Assembly: GCF_030272615.1 (NCBI RefSeq)
Contig: NC_081406.1
Coordinates: forward strand, 474,907,400 to 474,971,399
Length of the DNA stretch: 64,000 bases
DNA from: Cryptomeria japonica
Lineage: Eukaryota; Streptophyta; Pinopsida; Cupressales; Cupressaceae
Reading direction: 5' to 3'
In this document: in pieces, positions 44,719 through 55,324 of the stretch
Position numbering within the stretch: position 1 is the stretch's first letter
How the letters are laid out: every line of letters begins with the position of its first letter
Notes under the pieces: model-generated
Database searches by the model: none
What the model was told of the DNA's origin: nothing
Seen by the model: the letters and a program-made list of their open reading frames with translations, nothing else
Program-made: the position numbers and the translations under genes

Positions 44719-45226
44719 TTTTCTCTCTCACTATTCTTCTCATGGATCACCAATGTGTGTATTCATGCCTTTTTCCTTTCTTTTCTTCTCTTTGCCTTTT
44801 GTTTCCATTTACATCCTTCATCTTGTGTTAGAGAACTCTCAAATCCTCACACTCTTTGTTGTGTTGGAATTGAGATTTAGTCCTCTTTCTTACCAAATGA
44901 TTCTCCATTAGTTTTTGATCTCATATCAAATCTTCTTGTGAGCAATTCGAAGTGGTAAACATGATACCCTATTTCAACTCACTAAAATTAGCAAGCCGAA
45001 ATAGGGGGGGGCATATAGCTACCCTCGAATTTTCATCACCTTCCTTAGTAAGCATTAGGTGATTTTGTGATCTAACGTGTGTTTTGTAGGGTGCGGTTCC
45101 TAACTGTGTACTGCAGATACCGCTGGGGGCTTCGTTCGACAGACTTATGGATATATCCTTTTTCAAATAATGTTTACTTTTTCTGTACTTTAGCTTGCAT
45201 ATGCACGTAGTGTTCATATGACCGCT

Positions 45227-45241
45227 AAAGTGGGGGCTAAA
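45227..45241 (+). other. Polypurine tract of family G element
   Basis: AAAGTGGGGGCTAAA immediately before the 3' LTR start at 45242. Identical to the tract at 1555-1569. Confidence 0.8.
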
Positions 45242-46913
45242 TGTAGCATCGTAAATTGTACGCACTTGCTAGGGTGGTACAATTTCACACCTAGTTTAGC
45301 ACCCACCTTGGCGCATTTTGTATTTTGCATTGCATTTCCCCTTTAGCACTTAATTAATCAAATTAATTAGGTCTAAGGTTCTATTTTATCATCTCCCACA
45401 TCATAAAGTTGGGCCCTTTCATTAAAGTGTGCCCTTTTCATTTTATTCCTCCTATACATCATTTAATCAAAAACCCTAATTAGGTCCTATTTTGAACTTG
45501 GGGGCTTGATTTCGGGGGTCAAAACATCTCGAAATCACCTGTAACTTCAGGATTCTCTCTAAAATCATCATATCTGACAGTCCTAAAAATTTGGTGAAAA
45601 GTTGTCGGGACCATGGCGCCCGGAGTGCAACATGGTCCCGGACATTTTTCCTGAAATTTTAGGAGCGCGATCCAATCATAAAATAAAGCTTAACCCCAAG
45701 AAATTGGCGGGATATTCAATCTCTAGGTCAGCCAAAAGTCGAAATTAAGACCTAGGGTTTCATATATAAGAGCTCTCTTTCTTCATTTGAAAGGATCTGA
45801 TTTTGGTTTTGAGAGGACCTTCTATGCAGTGAAAGAGTAGATCTTTGAAGACTTCAATAACATTCAACATCTTTCTATCAAGCATTTATCAATTTCATTC
45901 ATCCATTTAGGGCTTGGAAGACATTGAAGAACAATAGGAGATTACCGACTGAAGATTGGCTTGTACTCCTCCCTTGAGGGTTGGGTATGATTTCATGTTG
46001 TTTTCATGTCTTTGCATAAGCTTCAAATATCCTTTATTCATGCTTTAGATCACTTTGCATCTTGATTTAGAGCATTTACATTATCATTTACAAGCAATTA
46101 GGGTTTACTTTCTAGGTTGCTCTAGTTTGCTTTCTTGCATTTAAGGACCTTGCACACACACTAGGTCTGCACACACAATACATTTTACAATACAACTTGG
46201 CTATTCGTGGAGGTGGACATCACCGAAGTGGGGGTTTGACTAAGGCAAAACCCTATATAGCCGCCCAAACACCTTTTCAGATATAAGTGCAGGTTTCGGG
46301 ACTCGGACGACGCCGCAGGTTGTAGATCCGGGAGAAGCAGACTGAGACAGAACAACACACCAAATTCCAGCCCAGAAAGCTAGGACAGGGGTGTGGGGTG
46401 CCCTGGTCCTGCCAGGACAAGGGCGCTGGGCGCCCTGGTCCCTGGGACAGGGGCGCTGGGCGCCCTGGTCCTCCTGACAGACAGCATTTTCAGCATTTTT
46501 GACAGCTTTTCCAGAGTGCAAAACAACAATTTTCGGAGCAGTTTCAGGGGCAGAATCAGGACAGTGGCGCCCGCGCCCCCGTCCCGAACATTTTCATTCA
46601 TATTTTAACACCAGGTACACATTTACATTCTTGTCTTGTCCTTGTGTTTACAGCTTTCCATCAGTTAAGTTCAATTCTGTAATCTTGTTATTAGTTCATA
46701 CTTGCACTTTGGGGTTAGGGATTGAACTTGCATCATTTCATATTTCAATTACAACAAAGGAATAGAAATCCTAATAGGTAGCCCGTGGCTCTCTCTTCCA
46801 CAAAAAGAAGTAGCCAATTGTGTGATACCTCTAGGCTCTTTCGTATTCCACAAATGTGTGCTTGAAAGTGAGATTAGGGCATGTTTGCTTAGTGTCACTT
46901 TTTCTCCCACATA
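45242..46913 (+). repeat. 3' LTR of family G element
   Basis: TGTAGCATCG...CCCACATA. The terminal CA has become TA, and the GTATT TSD follows at 46914-46918. The hairpin array is at 46383-46471. Almost all differences from the 5' LTR are C/T or G/A. Confidence 0.93.
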
Positions 46914-47162
46914 GTATTAAAGAGAAAGTTTCATAATACAAATTTTTTTAGCATGAGTTGATCCTTCTAGTCCAGGGAAAGGACAAAATCCTTATAGGTA
47001 ACCTTTATCCTCTCTCAAAATATCAATACAGTTCAACTTAAACGTAACAAAACTGAAGTATCTACTATCATCCACTTATATTTTGCAAGTTAGATGAAAC
47101 CTATACAGAAATTCGAATAAAAAAATGACCAAAAAACACATCTTTCTTTTCCACACACAAGA

Positions 47163-47800
47163 TCAATCCCTCGAAGCACGACCACAACCACCAACACGAC
47201 CCCTACCTTGGCCACACCCATGCCCACGACCATCCTCATTGCCATTTTGCAAATCTGTTGGATCTTCTCCACTTGAGTGGGGAGAGTCATTGTTTTTTGT
47301 TGCAGTAAGAAAGCCATTTAGGATGGCAAAATCTCTTAACACAATCTCCTTGTCTAGGTCTCGAGTCCTATCTGTTAATACTCTCCATTTTAGATAATCA
47401 ATAGTCATAGCTATAATTTACTTGTGCCTCATAAAGGCTAGCCCCCTAAGGTCAAGTAGAAAAGGATAGAAAGTAATGGTGTCACCAAGCTCATTCAGTG
47501 CATCAAGATCCCCCAACCTCGAAATTCCAGAGCCAAGTAGGGCATATTTCATGACCCTATCTAATCCCCCAATCAAATTAGGTTCAAATAATTCAGACAC
47601 AAGCGCTCTAGTCTTGACTTTGGAGAAACCGGCATCAAGAAGGGAGGCCACAAATCTTAATGAAATCTACGCATTGTCCCTATAATACTCCCTTCTATCC
47701 AAATGATCCTGCCCAAGAATCATTTTTGTAGCCAATATAACCAAAGGGTTTACAGAGCGGAGGATACACTTTAATCTCAAGTCCGTGATTTCTTTGAAGC
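47163..47800 (-). pseudogene. Unrecognised protein fragment, copy A
   Basis: One minus-strand frame with two in-frame stops. The order is KEITDLRLKCILRSVNPL, LDRREYYRDNA, stop, FEPNLIGGLDRVMKYAL, SRLGDLDALNELGDTITF, DLRGLAFMRHK, stop, YLKWRVLTDRTRDLDKEI, RDFAILNGFLTATKN, then a Gly/Arg-rich end (GRGHGCGQGRGRVGGCG). I do not recognise the family. The RG-rich tail suggests RNA or protein binding, but that is composition only. Both stops are shared with copy B. It may be a host-gene remnant or part of an unrecognised mobile element. Confidence 0.5.
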
Positions 47801-47811
47801 CACACACAAGA

Positions 47812-48449
47812 TCAATCCCTCGAAGCACGACCACAACCACCAACACGACCCCTACCTCGGCCACACCCATGCCCACGACCATCCTCATTGCCATTTTGCA
47901 AATCTGTTGGATCTTCTCCACTTGAGTGGGGAGAGTCATTGTTTTTTGTTGCAGTAAGAAAGCCATTTAGGATGGCAAAATCTCTTAACACAATCTCCTT
48001 GTCTAGGTCTCGAGTCCTATCTGTTAATACTCTCCATTTTAGATAATCAACAGTCATAGCTATAATTTACTTGTGCCTCATAAAGGCTAGCCCCCTAAGG
48101 TCAAGTAGAAAAGGATAGAAAGTAATGGTGTCACCAAGCTCATTCAGTGCATCAAGATCCCCCAACCTCGAAATTCCAGAGCCAAGCAGGGCATATTTCA
48201 TGACCCTATCTAATCCCCCAATCAAATTAGGTTCAAATAATTTAGACACAAGCGCTCTAGTCTTGACTTTGGAGAAACCGACATCAAGAAGGGAGGCCAC
48301 AAATCTTAATGAAATCTACGCATTGTCCCTATAATACTCCCTTCTATCCAAATGACCCTGCCCAAGAATCATTTTTGTAGCCAATATAACCAAAGGGTTT
48401 ACAGAGCGGAGGATACACTTTAATCTCAAGTCCATGATTTCTTTGAAGC
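47812..48449 (-). pseudogene. Unrecognised protein fragment, copy B
   Basis: Second copy of the fragment at 47163-47800, offset by 649 bp, with the same two stops. Visible differences include Ala to Val in ASLLDAGF, Glu to Lys in VSELFEP and Gln to Arg in the glycine-rich tail. It lies upstream of copy A on the minus strand. There is no joined open frame across the two copies: the sequence re-enters at KEITDLRL only after the end of the RG-rich tail. Confidence 0.5.
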
Positions 48450-49519
48450 TACACTAACAGATGGGGCTTGCTGAGGATATCAAAGTGTCCACTCCAAAAC
48501 ATGCAACCGGATCTGGAAATTCTCTGATGATGAACCTTGAGGAGACTGCCATTGCAAAATCTGAAGTGAAGACCTTCCTTCCAGACGAGAGTGAAGACCG
48601 AAATTTGGAATTTTAGGGAAACAACTTAGGAAAAAATAAGGATGACGGACATGATAAAAAGAAAAATTAAATGAGTTGCCTTCATTAATGAAGGCATCCG
48701 TCACCCTCAACTTGAGTTTGTCATTATAATGAAAAACATGCTCTTGATATGACTTTCCCATCAGATGCGAGAGAGGCATTAACTCACATTCCCACTTTAA
48801 TCACCTTCCAAGGCAAGTGGACTATGAAAATGCCTTGAGCTTAGGGGTCGTTAGTATGTTCGGATTTCAAAAAAACATTTACCTAGGTCTCCTAAGATCT
48901 TGATATCGGGATTCCATCCAACCAAATCCATGTTAATAAATGCGCTTTGGCTAATTTGACTAAAAGAAATAAGCTAATGGGCTTGCCAAATTTAGAAAAT
49001 TCCCTCGCATTTTTTAGAGAAAGATTAGCTCCATCTGACAAATTTATCTAAGCCATTTCGAAGATGGGAGGGCCTCACCAATTGTACTGGGAAGAAGAAA
49101 GAATAGAAGTCCTTGGAATTTGGTGTGACTACTTGGCAAAGTGTACCTCTTTGGGTATCACTCAAACAAATTGGATGATAATTAAAGTGATCTTGGCATC
49201 CGATTCATCAAACGAAAGCCCTCGTTAGGAAGAAACAGACCTGATAGGATCAATAAATGCATCTTAACGTTAGGAGCTACTCAATAGGCTTGTAATTTGG
49301 CAACGGGTTTGATAGGAACAATTAATCCAAAAGTAACTGTTGAAAGTTTAAATTTTGCAAAGAAAATAAAATGGCGGGAAGCTACTGTTTAGCATCATGT
49401 TTAATTTTTAAGTAAAACTTGATTATGAAACAACCATCTTAAAGATATTTGTCCTAGAAAGAAAAATTTGGCAATTTGGCAGAAAGAATCATTGATGATT
49501 CTTAGTAACTCTGAGGTCA
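48450..49519. other. Decayed sequence, possible coding remnants
   Basis: A 51-codon plus-strand frame (48461-48616, MGLAEDIKVSTPKHATG...) is open but unrecognised. Between about 48860 and 49240 a plus-strand frame with frequent stops contains LANLTKRNKLMGLPNL and KMGGPHQLYWEEERIEVLG. I cannot assign either. They look like remnants of a degraded mobile element. Confidence 0.35.
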
Positions 49520-51260
49520 TCCCCCCACCACACCAATTCATGCCCTTTTGTAGCTGATTTTGATAAAAGTTTCGCTTCTGAATTGGCTTCCCTGTAGATA
49601 TTCCTGCATGAGAAGTTATCTAGCTTTGCCAATACTGATAAAATTTTCTCCAATAAGACTTGCAGTCTCTAATATGCTACTAGATATGTGGAGCCATCAT
49701 GGACATCCCAAGAGATATAATATGCTACTAGATATGTGTTCTTAATTATGAAATTCCAAATCCTAGATCCCTTTGTTGGGTTGCCAACTCTCATGAAATT
49801 TCTTGACTCTTCATCCACTATATACTTAGCTTGCATAAGTCTAACCCATCTTGATGTTGGATCCTTAATCATTTTCCATGTGAGTTTTGCACCTAAACCT
49901 TGGTTTTGGAGTTGCTGATTGCGGATACCCAAGCCACCTAATATCTTTGGTTTACAAATTTTATCCCAAGCAATTAAGGCCATTCTGTACTTCTCTTCCA
50001 AGTTTTGCCAAAAGGAATTTCTCATTTTCTTGATGATGAAAGCATTCATCCTTGTTGTTAGTGCCAAATATGACAATAGGTAAATAGTAATGGCTAAGAT
50101 AACCGCATGTAGCATAACTAACCTGCCTACCCAAGAGAGCCATTTGCCTTTCCAAGAGTTGGTGCTTATCTCCAGTTTTGATTTCAGAGGATCCCATAAT
50201 TTTGAATTCCTTAAACCTCTATCTATTGGAATGCCTAAGTAAATGCATAGAAGATTACCCTTCTTACAACTAAGAATTCTGAAGATTCTTCTCTCCACTT
50301 GCTGTGGGGTTGAGAAAAAATAGATCTATGATTTCTCCTTATTAACAATTTGGCTCGAGGCTTTACCATATGAAGTAAGTAAATTTAGAAAATGCATTGC
50401 TTCTTTAACTTTAGTTGCTTCTAGGAGAAGATTATCATCGACAAACTGCTAATGAGTAGAAATAAAGTTCCCAGTAATCTTTATACCTTGTATCAACCTG
50501 TTGTTTTGCAAATCCTTAATAGTTTTGATAAATGCTTCTGCCATAATAATGAAGAGAAACAGAGACATTGGATCACCTTGTCTAATGCCCTTGGAGGATG
50601 AGAAATAGCCTTCAGGTTTTCCATTTATCAGGATTGAGTACTTAGGGGTTGATATGCATTCAAAAATCCAATTTATCCATTGAGTATTGAAGCCAAAGGC
50701 TTGCATTACCTTGCATAGAAAATGCCAGTCTACATTGTCACATGCCTTTGAAATGTCCAGAATGATCATCCCTTCTTTGTTTGTATTCTGAAGAGAATGG
50801 ATAACCTCTTGAGCTACAATCACGCCATCTAAAATTGATCTCCCAGGGACAAACCCAATTTGTTCTTCTGATATAATAATGTCCATAATTGGCTTTAATC
50901 TAATATTAGTCATTACCTTTGAAAGAATTTTATAAATGGAATTGCATAGGGAGATAGGTCTAAAGTCCCCTAGATTTTTTTCTTTCTCTTTCTTTGGGAT
51001 GAGAGCTATAAAGGTGTTATTGATTTTGTTTAGGAGATTTCCAAATTTTCTAAAAGACTCCAAAGCTTCCACCAAGTCTAGCCCTAAAATATGATAGCAT
51101 TTTTTATAGAATCCAGGGGGAAAACCATCTGATCCAGGGGCTTTATCTGAGGGAAGTTGATTGAGAGCTATAGCAACTTCCTCCAAAGATATCCACTCAA
51201 TTAACCTTTTTTTTCAATCATTAGTGATAAATTTAGGAACGACTACAAGAAAAATATTTT
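49520..51260 (-). pseudogene. LINE C reverse transcriptase with RNase H remnant
   Basis: RT starts near EWISLEEVAIALNQLPSDK. It has KAPGSDGFPPGFYKK, IALIPKKEKEKNLGDFRP, EQIGFVPGRSILDGV, the first catalytic block ILDISKACDNVDW and KGIRQGDPMSLFLF. The catalytic block QFVDDNLLLE (near 50445) is directly preceded by an in-frame TAG where Gln is usual. Thumb and linker follow (LGIPIDRGLRNSKLW, LGGLGIRNQQLQNQGLGAK). After YYISWDVHDGS the frame jumps to a short duplicated segment and then to FSCRNIYREANSEAKLLSK, the C-terminal RNase H motif. So zf-RVT and most of RNase H are deleted. Confidence 0.88.
49671..49738. repeat. 20-bp direct repeat at LINE C deletion junction
   Basis: AATATGCTACTAGATATGTG occurs at 49671-49690 and 49719-49738, exactly where the linker is joined to the RNase H end. 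This looks like templated filler made during repair of a break. Confidence 0.75.
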
Positions 51261-51279
51261 GCTCCCTTAGATCCTGGTG

Positions 51280-52843
51280 GAGGGGCACTAGGACATGTGT
51301 CTACTTCATTTTGACATGTGTCTACATCATTTTAATTCATGATTATGTTAGGAATATAATGTGCAATGTGTGTGTTTGAAGGCCTACTGATTAGGTCTAG
51401 GCAGTGTAATAAGCCATAGGGCCCCAAGGTGTGTCAACTTGGTCAAAGGACTTGTGTGGGAATTTTATATGTATTTTTGATGTTTAGGGGTTTACAATGT
51501 GTGGTATGTTCATTCTTGACCTTTGGTGTGAAGGCATGACCGAATTGTAGAAAGTTGTCAAAAGTTGCAAAGTTGCATTGTTGTCTTAAGCAACTTTTCT
51601 TGCAAGATTTTGAAATATGATTATCCCAATGGTCAGTTGGTTGATTGTATGCATTTAAGGTAGTTGGAGGATATCATTGGTGTGATATAATCCTAGAGGA
51701 ATGATTCCTACTGGTTAGAGATGAATTTGAATTTGAATGAATTTCTTGTCTTCAAAGTAAACGATTATTATGATTTCCTGCATTCCTCTTGAGTTTTATG
51801 TTCTTGCATAATTCCCCATGAATGGTGGGCATGAATTAAACATTTGGAAATTTGTAAAAAAGATTCATTGTCCATTTGGAGTTGATCTGAGGTCTTGAAT
51901 CCTTCGGGGTTTGGAGAAACTAAATTTTCTATCCCACTGGCTTGACAAAACCCTCAAAACCAAGGTTTGGATGCAAACAAGTGGCACAAATAAAAATCTC
52001 TCTATGGGATCGATTTGAAACCTGGGAGGATGTTTATTTTTCATGTATACTATATGTTCTTTGTGTTTTTGGAGATAGGAAGTGTCATTTTTCTTTCCTA
52101 AGATGATACCCTAGGCTTGACATCGCTCATGTGGCAAGCCTGAGTAGTAGGAAAAGAGGGTGGAAGCCTTGAACAACAGATTGAAGGATGGTAAAACTTG
52201 GCATGAGAAGGACCCTTGAAAAAGTGTAGACCCTTGGCAAGATTTATCCTTTCATTCCTTTGTTACCGGTGAATCTTTTGAGAGCTTAAACCCCAATACC
52301 GACTAGAAGAGGCTAAATAGGGTCAGTAGGGCTTGACCATCCGTACTCAAAACCCAGATGCAGAAGTTTGGAATCTTGTAGAATGCCCAAAAGGGTATTC
52401 AAATATCAAATTTATTTAGGGATTTGTTTAGGTAGGTTGTGAGACAAATCAAGAAAATTCCAAATGAAGGGCTAATTGCTTGTAGCCCTATTTCCTAGGT
52501 CCAAAAGGGGAAAAGATACAAAGGGATAGTAAACTCCCATATAAGGGATCAATATCAATGAAAAAGCCATATAACGCATGTGTAAACACTCACATAGGTT
52601 AGTTTCCACTTTTGAGTAAAGATCATGTTGCTTGGGGTTTGGAGTTGTTTGGTGTCCTTGGTTGAAGGGTTGGAACCTTAGGGGTAGGAGACTCCTTGTC
52701 AGTTGTGAGTTGTCCTGACTGAAGAGATCCTTGGGAAGGATCTAGGGAAAGCTCTAGAAACTTGGAGAAGGTTAAATACATTGGTCCATTGGATGGTACC
52801 AACTGGAGACCCTTTTGAGTAAAAACCAAGAAAGTGATATAAC
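51280..52843. mobile_element. Insertion of unknown type in LINE C
   Basis: The LINE C frame breaks between YYNNLLNNEIGSG (52,920-52,870 region) and LREQNIFLVVVPKF (51,270 region). The intervening 1.5 kb is not LINE sequence. The right edge may be TATAACA|TCCCA at 52843, which on the minus strand gives an LTR-like start TGTTATATC. The left edge and TSD were not found. No protein is recognised; a 75-codon minus frame at 52850-52623 has no known motif. A decayed solo LTR is the likeliest explanation. Confidence 0.4.
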
Positions 52844-53835
52844 ATCCCAAACCCTCTGCATCAGACCCGAACCAATTTCATTATTTAATAAATTGTTGTA
52901 ATAACAGATAATTTCATTCCTAATGGCCTAGGGATATTCAATGGTTTGATGCCCTTGAACCTCCAATTTTAAAAATCGATTTGTGCTTCTCCTTTGCTTA
53001 GTAACATTATGGAAGAATTTTGTGTTTTTGTTTCCAGCTTGTAGCCACCCTCTCTAGAATTTTGTTTCTAGAATAATTCTTATTTTGTGAGTATGTCTTC
53101 ATATTCTACTAATAATTCTCTTTCCTTGATGTATTCTTCTTGAGACATTCCATCCTTAATTAATTTCTCATTTAGCTAGGATTCTAAAGTTCTTTTAGAC
53201 TCAAAAATGTTCTTAAAGTGTGAGGCATTCCATTCGAGTAACTTCCTCTTTATATATTTCAGTTTTGAGACAAAACAACACAATTTTGATCCTTCAAAGC
53301 AACCTTCATTCCACCACTTTTCTATAAGGGGAAGGAAATTTGAATCTTTCATACACATATTCTAAAATTTGAAAGGAGGCTTTGATATTTTGGAATCACC
53401 CTGGAAACTAAGAATACGTGGATAATGGTCTGAACCCGAACATGGTAAAACTTTGCACTCCAAAGATAAAGGGAAAGAAGAGAAGTCCCCCATCCAAAAG
53501 ACCCTATCTATTTTTTCTGTAATATTACTGAATCCTAGTCTCCTATTATTCCAGGTAAAAGTGTTGTCCCCAAATTCCACCTCAAGGAGACCATTCCTTT
53601 CAACCCAATCATTAAAATCCTATTGAGATTTGCCAAGTCTAGTCAAGCCACCTCTTTTGTCTTTCAAACTTCTAATAGCATTAAAGTCTCCTCTAATGAA
53701 AACATTTTCAGTTTGATGCTGTGATAATACTCCATCCAAATTTGACCAAAAAAGACTCTTCAAGACCGGAGACACAAGTCCATAGACATTTATCAGCAAA
53801 AAAGGGAAATTTGATGAGAGAACCATGACTGCCAC
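52844..53835 (-). pseudogene. LINE C endonuclease C-terminus and linker to RT
   Basis: AP-endonuclease continues with NFPFLLINVYG, VFIRGDFNAIRSLKDKRGG (catalytic D-N pair), NTFTWNNRRLGFSNI and the closing GSDHYPRIL, with catalytic Asp and His intact. The linker has PPFKF, MCMKDSNFLPLIEKWWNE and SKLKYIKRKLLEWN, and ends with IRNEIICYYNNLLNN before the insertion. Several stops interrupt it. It is separated from the endonuclease start by the solo LTR 53840-54963 and shifted by one base relative to it. Confidence 0.85.
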
Positions 53836-53839
53836 CTGG

Positions 53840-54963
53840 TGTAGGAGTACCTAATGCAAAATTGGGTCAATATTGCAAATAAGGGTCTAATAGTATGTTT
53901 TCAATTTATATCATGTAATAAGGTCATATTATGACCATTTTTGGTGATTTGTAGAGTCATTTTTTATCAAATATGTAAAATTTGTTAAAATGTTGTAAAA
54001 AGTTGCTTAAGTAACTTTACAACTTTTGGAAGTTGAAGAGTCATGAGTTGTGAATAGGTGGTTGAGTGGTTGAAAGGTAGAAAAACAATTGGAAAACTTC
54101 ATAAATGGTATATATAAACATTGTATGGTCGAATTTTTAGGAGGGGGTTGGAGTTTTGAAGATCAAGTCATAAAATAAACTTGATTTTCTTACATTTTTT
54201 TTCAGGATTTTCTCCATTGCAGCGAATTGTATGTTATCTTATGAACTGATAAAGGATTGAATCCAATTGGAGATGATATTTACATGAATACAATTTCTTT
54301 TCCTTTTTTTTTGAGTAATTTTTATTGAGATTTGCAAAAGATATGGTCATTTTGGTGACTGCAGGTCTGAACGTTCGTAGTCTTGGGAAAAATGCCATAA
54401 CTTTCATTTTAACCGTTGGATCTTCATAAAAATGTAAATAAATGTCTATAAATAATTTATCTAAAATTAAACTGAACTGATTTTGTTCATTATGTGTTAT
54501 GAAAAATTTATGAGTGACCGTTCGTCTAATTTCTTCATGAATTCAAAAGTTTAGACCAAATTGCAAAAGTACAATCATTATTTGAGAGGTTTGGTCCAAA
54601 ACAAACCCTAGCTAATTTTTGGATAAGTTTTAAAGAAGCCAAATGGGTACTCAAATATGTTTTTACAGTTGGTATATCAAGTTTTATTCAAAATTTATGA
54701 TTGACAGTCTGAAATGGAAGGGCTACTAGCTTCTAGGACATGTTATGTGGAACTTGTGACAATCACAGGAATCCATGTTTGTGGGAGTTTATAAGGTGTT
54801 GAAATTATGTTTTTTGAAGGACCTAAGGTTTTCCTATATTATATTGAGTCTTTTGAACATTAAATCCCTCATTTTCTATTTGTAACCTATAGGGCAAGGT
54901 GTCTTTGTGAAGAGAAAACATGAAGTTGTGAAGTGTGTCTATATGTTGTTGAGTTGAAACCCA
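53840..54963. mobile_element. Probable solo LTR in LINE C endonuclease
   Basis: An insertion of about 1.12 kb between NNWLMVVMQ and VAVMVLSSNF of the endonuclease. The plus strand begins TGTAGGAG and ends AAACCCA, with flanks CCTGG (53835-53839) and CCTGT (54964-54968), a 5-bp TSD with one mismatch. An alternative 7-bp repeat CCACCTG would move the edges by a few bases. No coding content and no terminal inverted repeats were found. Confidence 0.5.
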
Positions 54964-55278
54964 CCTGTCTTGCATCACCACCATTAGCCAATTGTTACCC
55001 AAGGCCACTCTTTTAATCTGAACCATGGAGGGTTTCCATAAAATGAGTAAGTCCTCGGAAGCACCATCTTCTTGAACTGCTTCATATTTGCAACCATAGT
55101 ACTGGTTCTTGAGTCCATCTCCAAAGGATTCAACTTGTTGTAGACTAAGCTTTGTTTCTTGGAGATTAATTATCTCTGCATTGATCAAAAGGATTCTTCT
55201 CTTGATCAAGCATCTTTTTTTAGGGGCATTGAGACCCCTAACATTCCAAGTTAAGAAATTCCAAGTTAAGATTTTCAT
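54964..55278 (-). pseudogene. LINE C endonuclease N-terminus
   Basis: ATG at 55278: MKILTWNFLTWNVRGLNAPK. The LTWN motif is duplicated by an 18-bp tandem repeat (near 55245-55275). The catalytic INLQETK is intact, followed by GCKYEAVQEDGASEDLLIL and VALGNNWLMVVMQ. The frame runs on into the solo LTR to 54823, but those codons are not endonuclease. Upstream, ORF1 ends about 47 bp before this start in another frame. Confidence 0.85.
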
Positions 55279-55324
55279 TTCTATTTAGGAAGGGATGGAC
55301 CCTTCCTTACTTTCAATAAATCTG

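Larger units (their letters stand above)
38632..46913 (+). mobile_element. Family G: complete non-autonomous gypsy-like element
   Basis: Two LTRs of exactly 1672 bp (38632-40303 and 45242-46913) are flanked by the perfect 5-bp TSD GTATT (38627-38631, 46914-46918). The 3' LTR's last CA is changed to TA. The PBS lies 3 nt after the 5' LTR and a polypurine tract lies directly before the 3' LTR. The internal 4.9 kb holds one long frame with an aspartic protease and a degenerate G-patch, then about 1.6 kb of structured non-coding DNA. No reverse transcriptase, RNase H, integrase or zinc-knuckle gag is present. The protease type and gene order point to a Ty3/gypsy relative. LTR differences are a few dozen by eye, almost all transitions, so insertion is fairly recent. 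Confidence 0.92.
47152..48449. repeat. 649-bp tandem duplication
   Basis: Copy A 47152-47800 and copy B 47801-48449 are nearly identical, with about a dozen differences by eye. Both carry the same broken minus-strand reading frame, so the duplication is more recent than the gene damage. Confidence 0.9.

Noticed and set aside
46911-46918. A 7-bp TSD (TAGTATT) for the family G element with LTR ends at 40301 and 46911
   Set aside because: Ends at 40303 and 46913 give equal 1672-bp LTRs, a CA end in the 5' LTR, a 3-nt gap to the PBS and a standard 5-bp TSD. Only one C-to-T change is needed.
53832-54967. A DNA transposon with 7-bp TSD CCACCTG
   Set aside because: No terminal inverted repeats. 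TG...CA ends with a 5-bp near-TSD fit an LTR better, though this remains uncertain.
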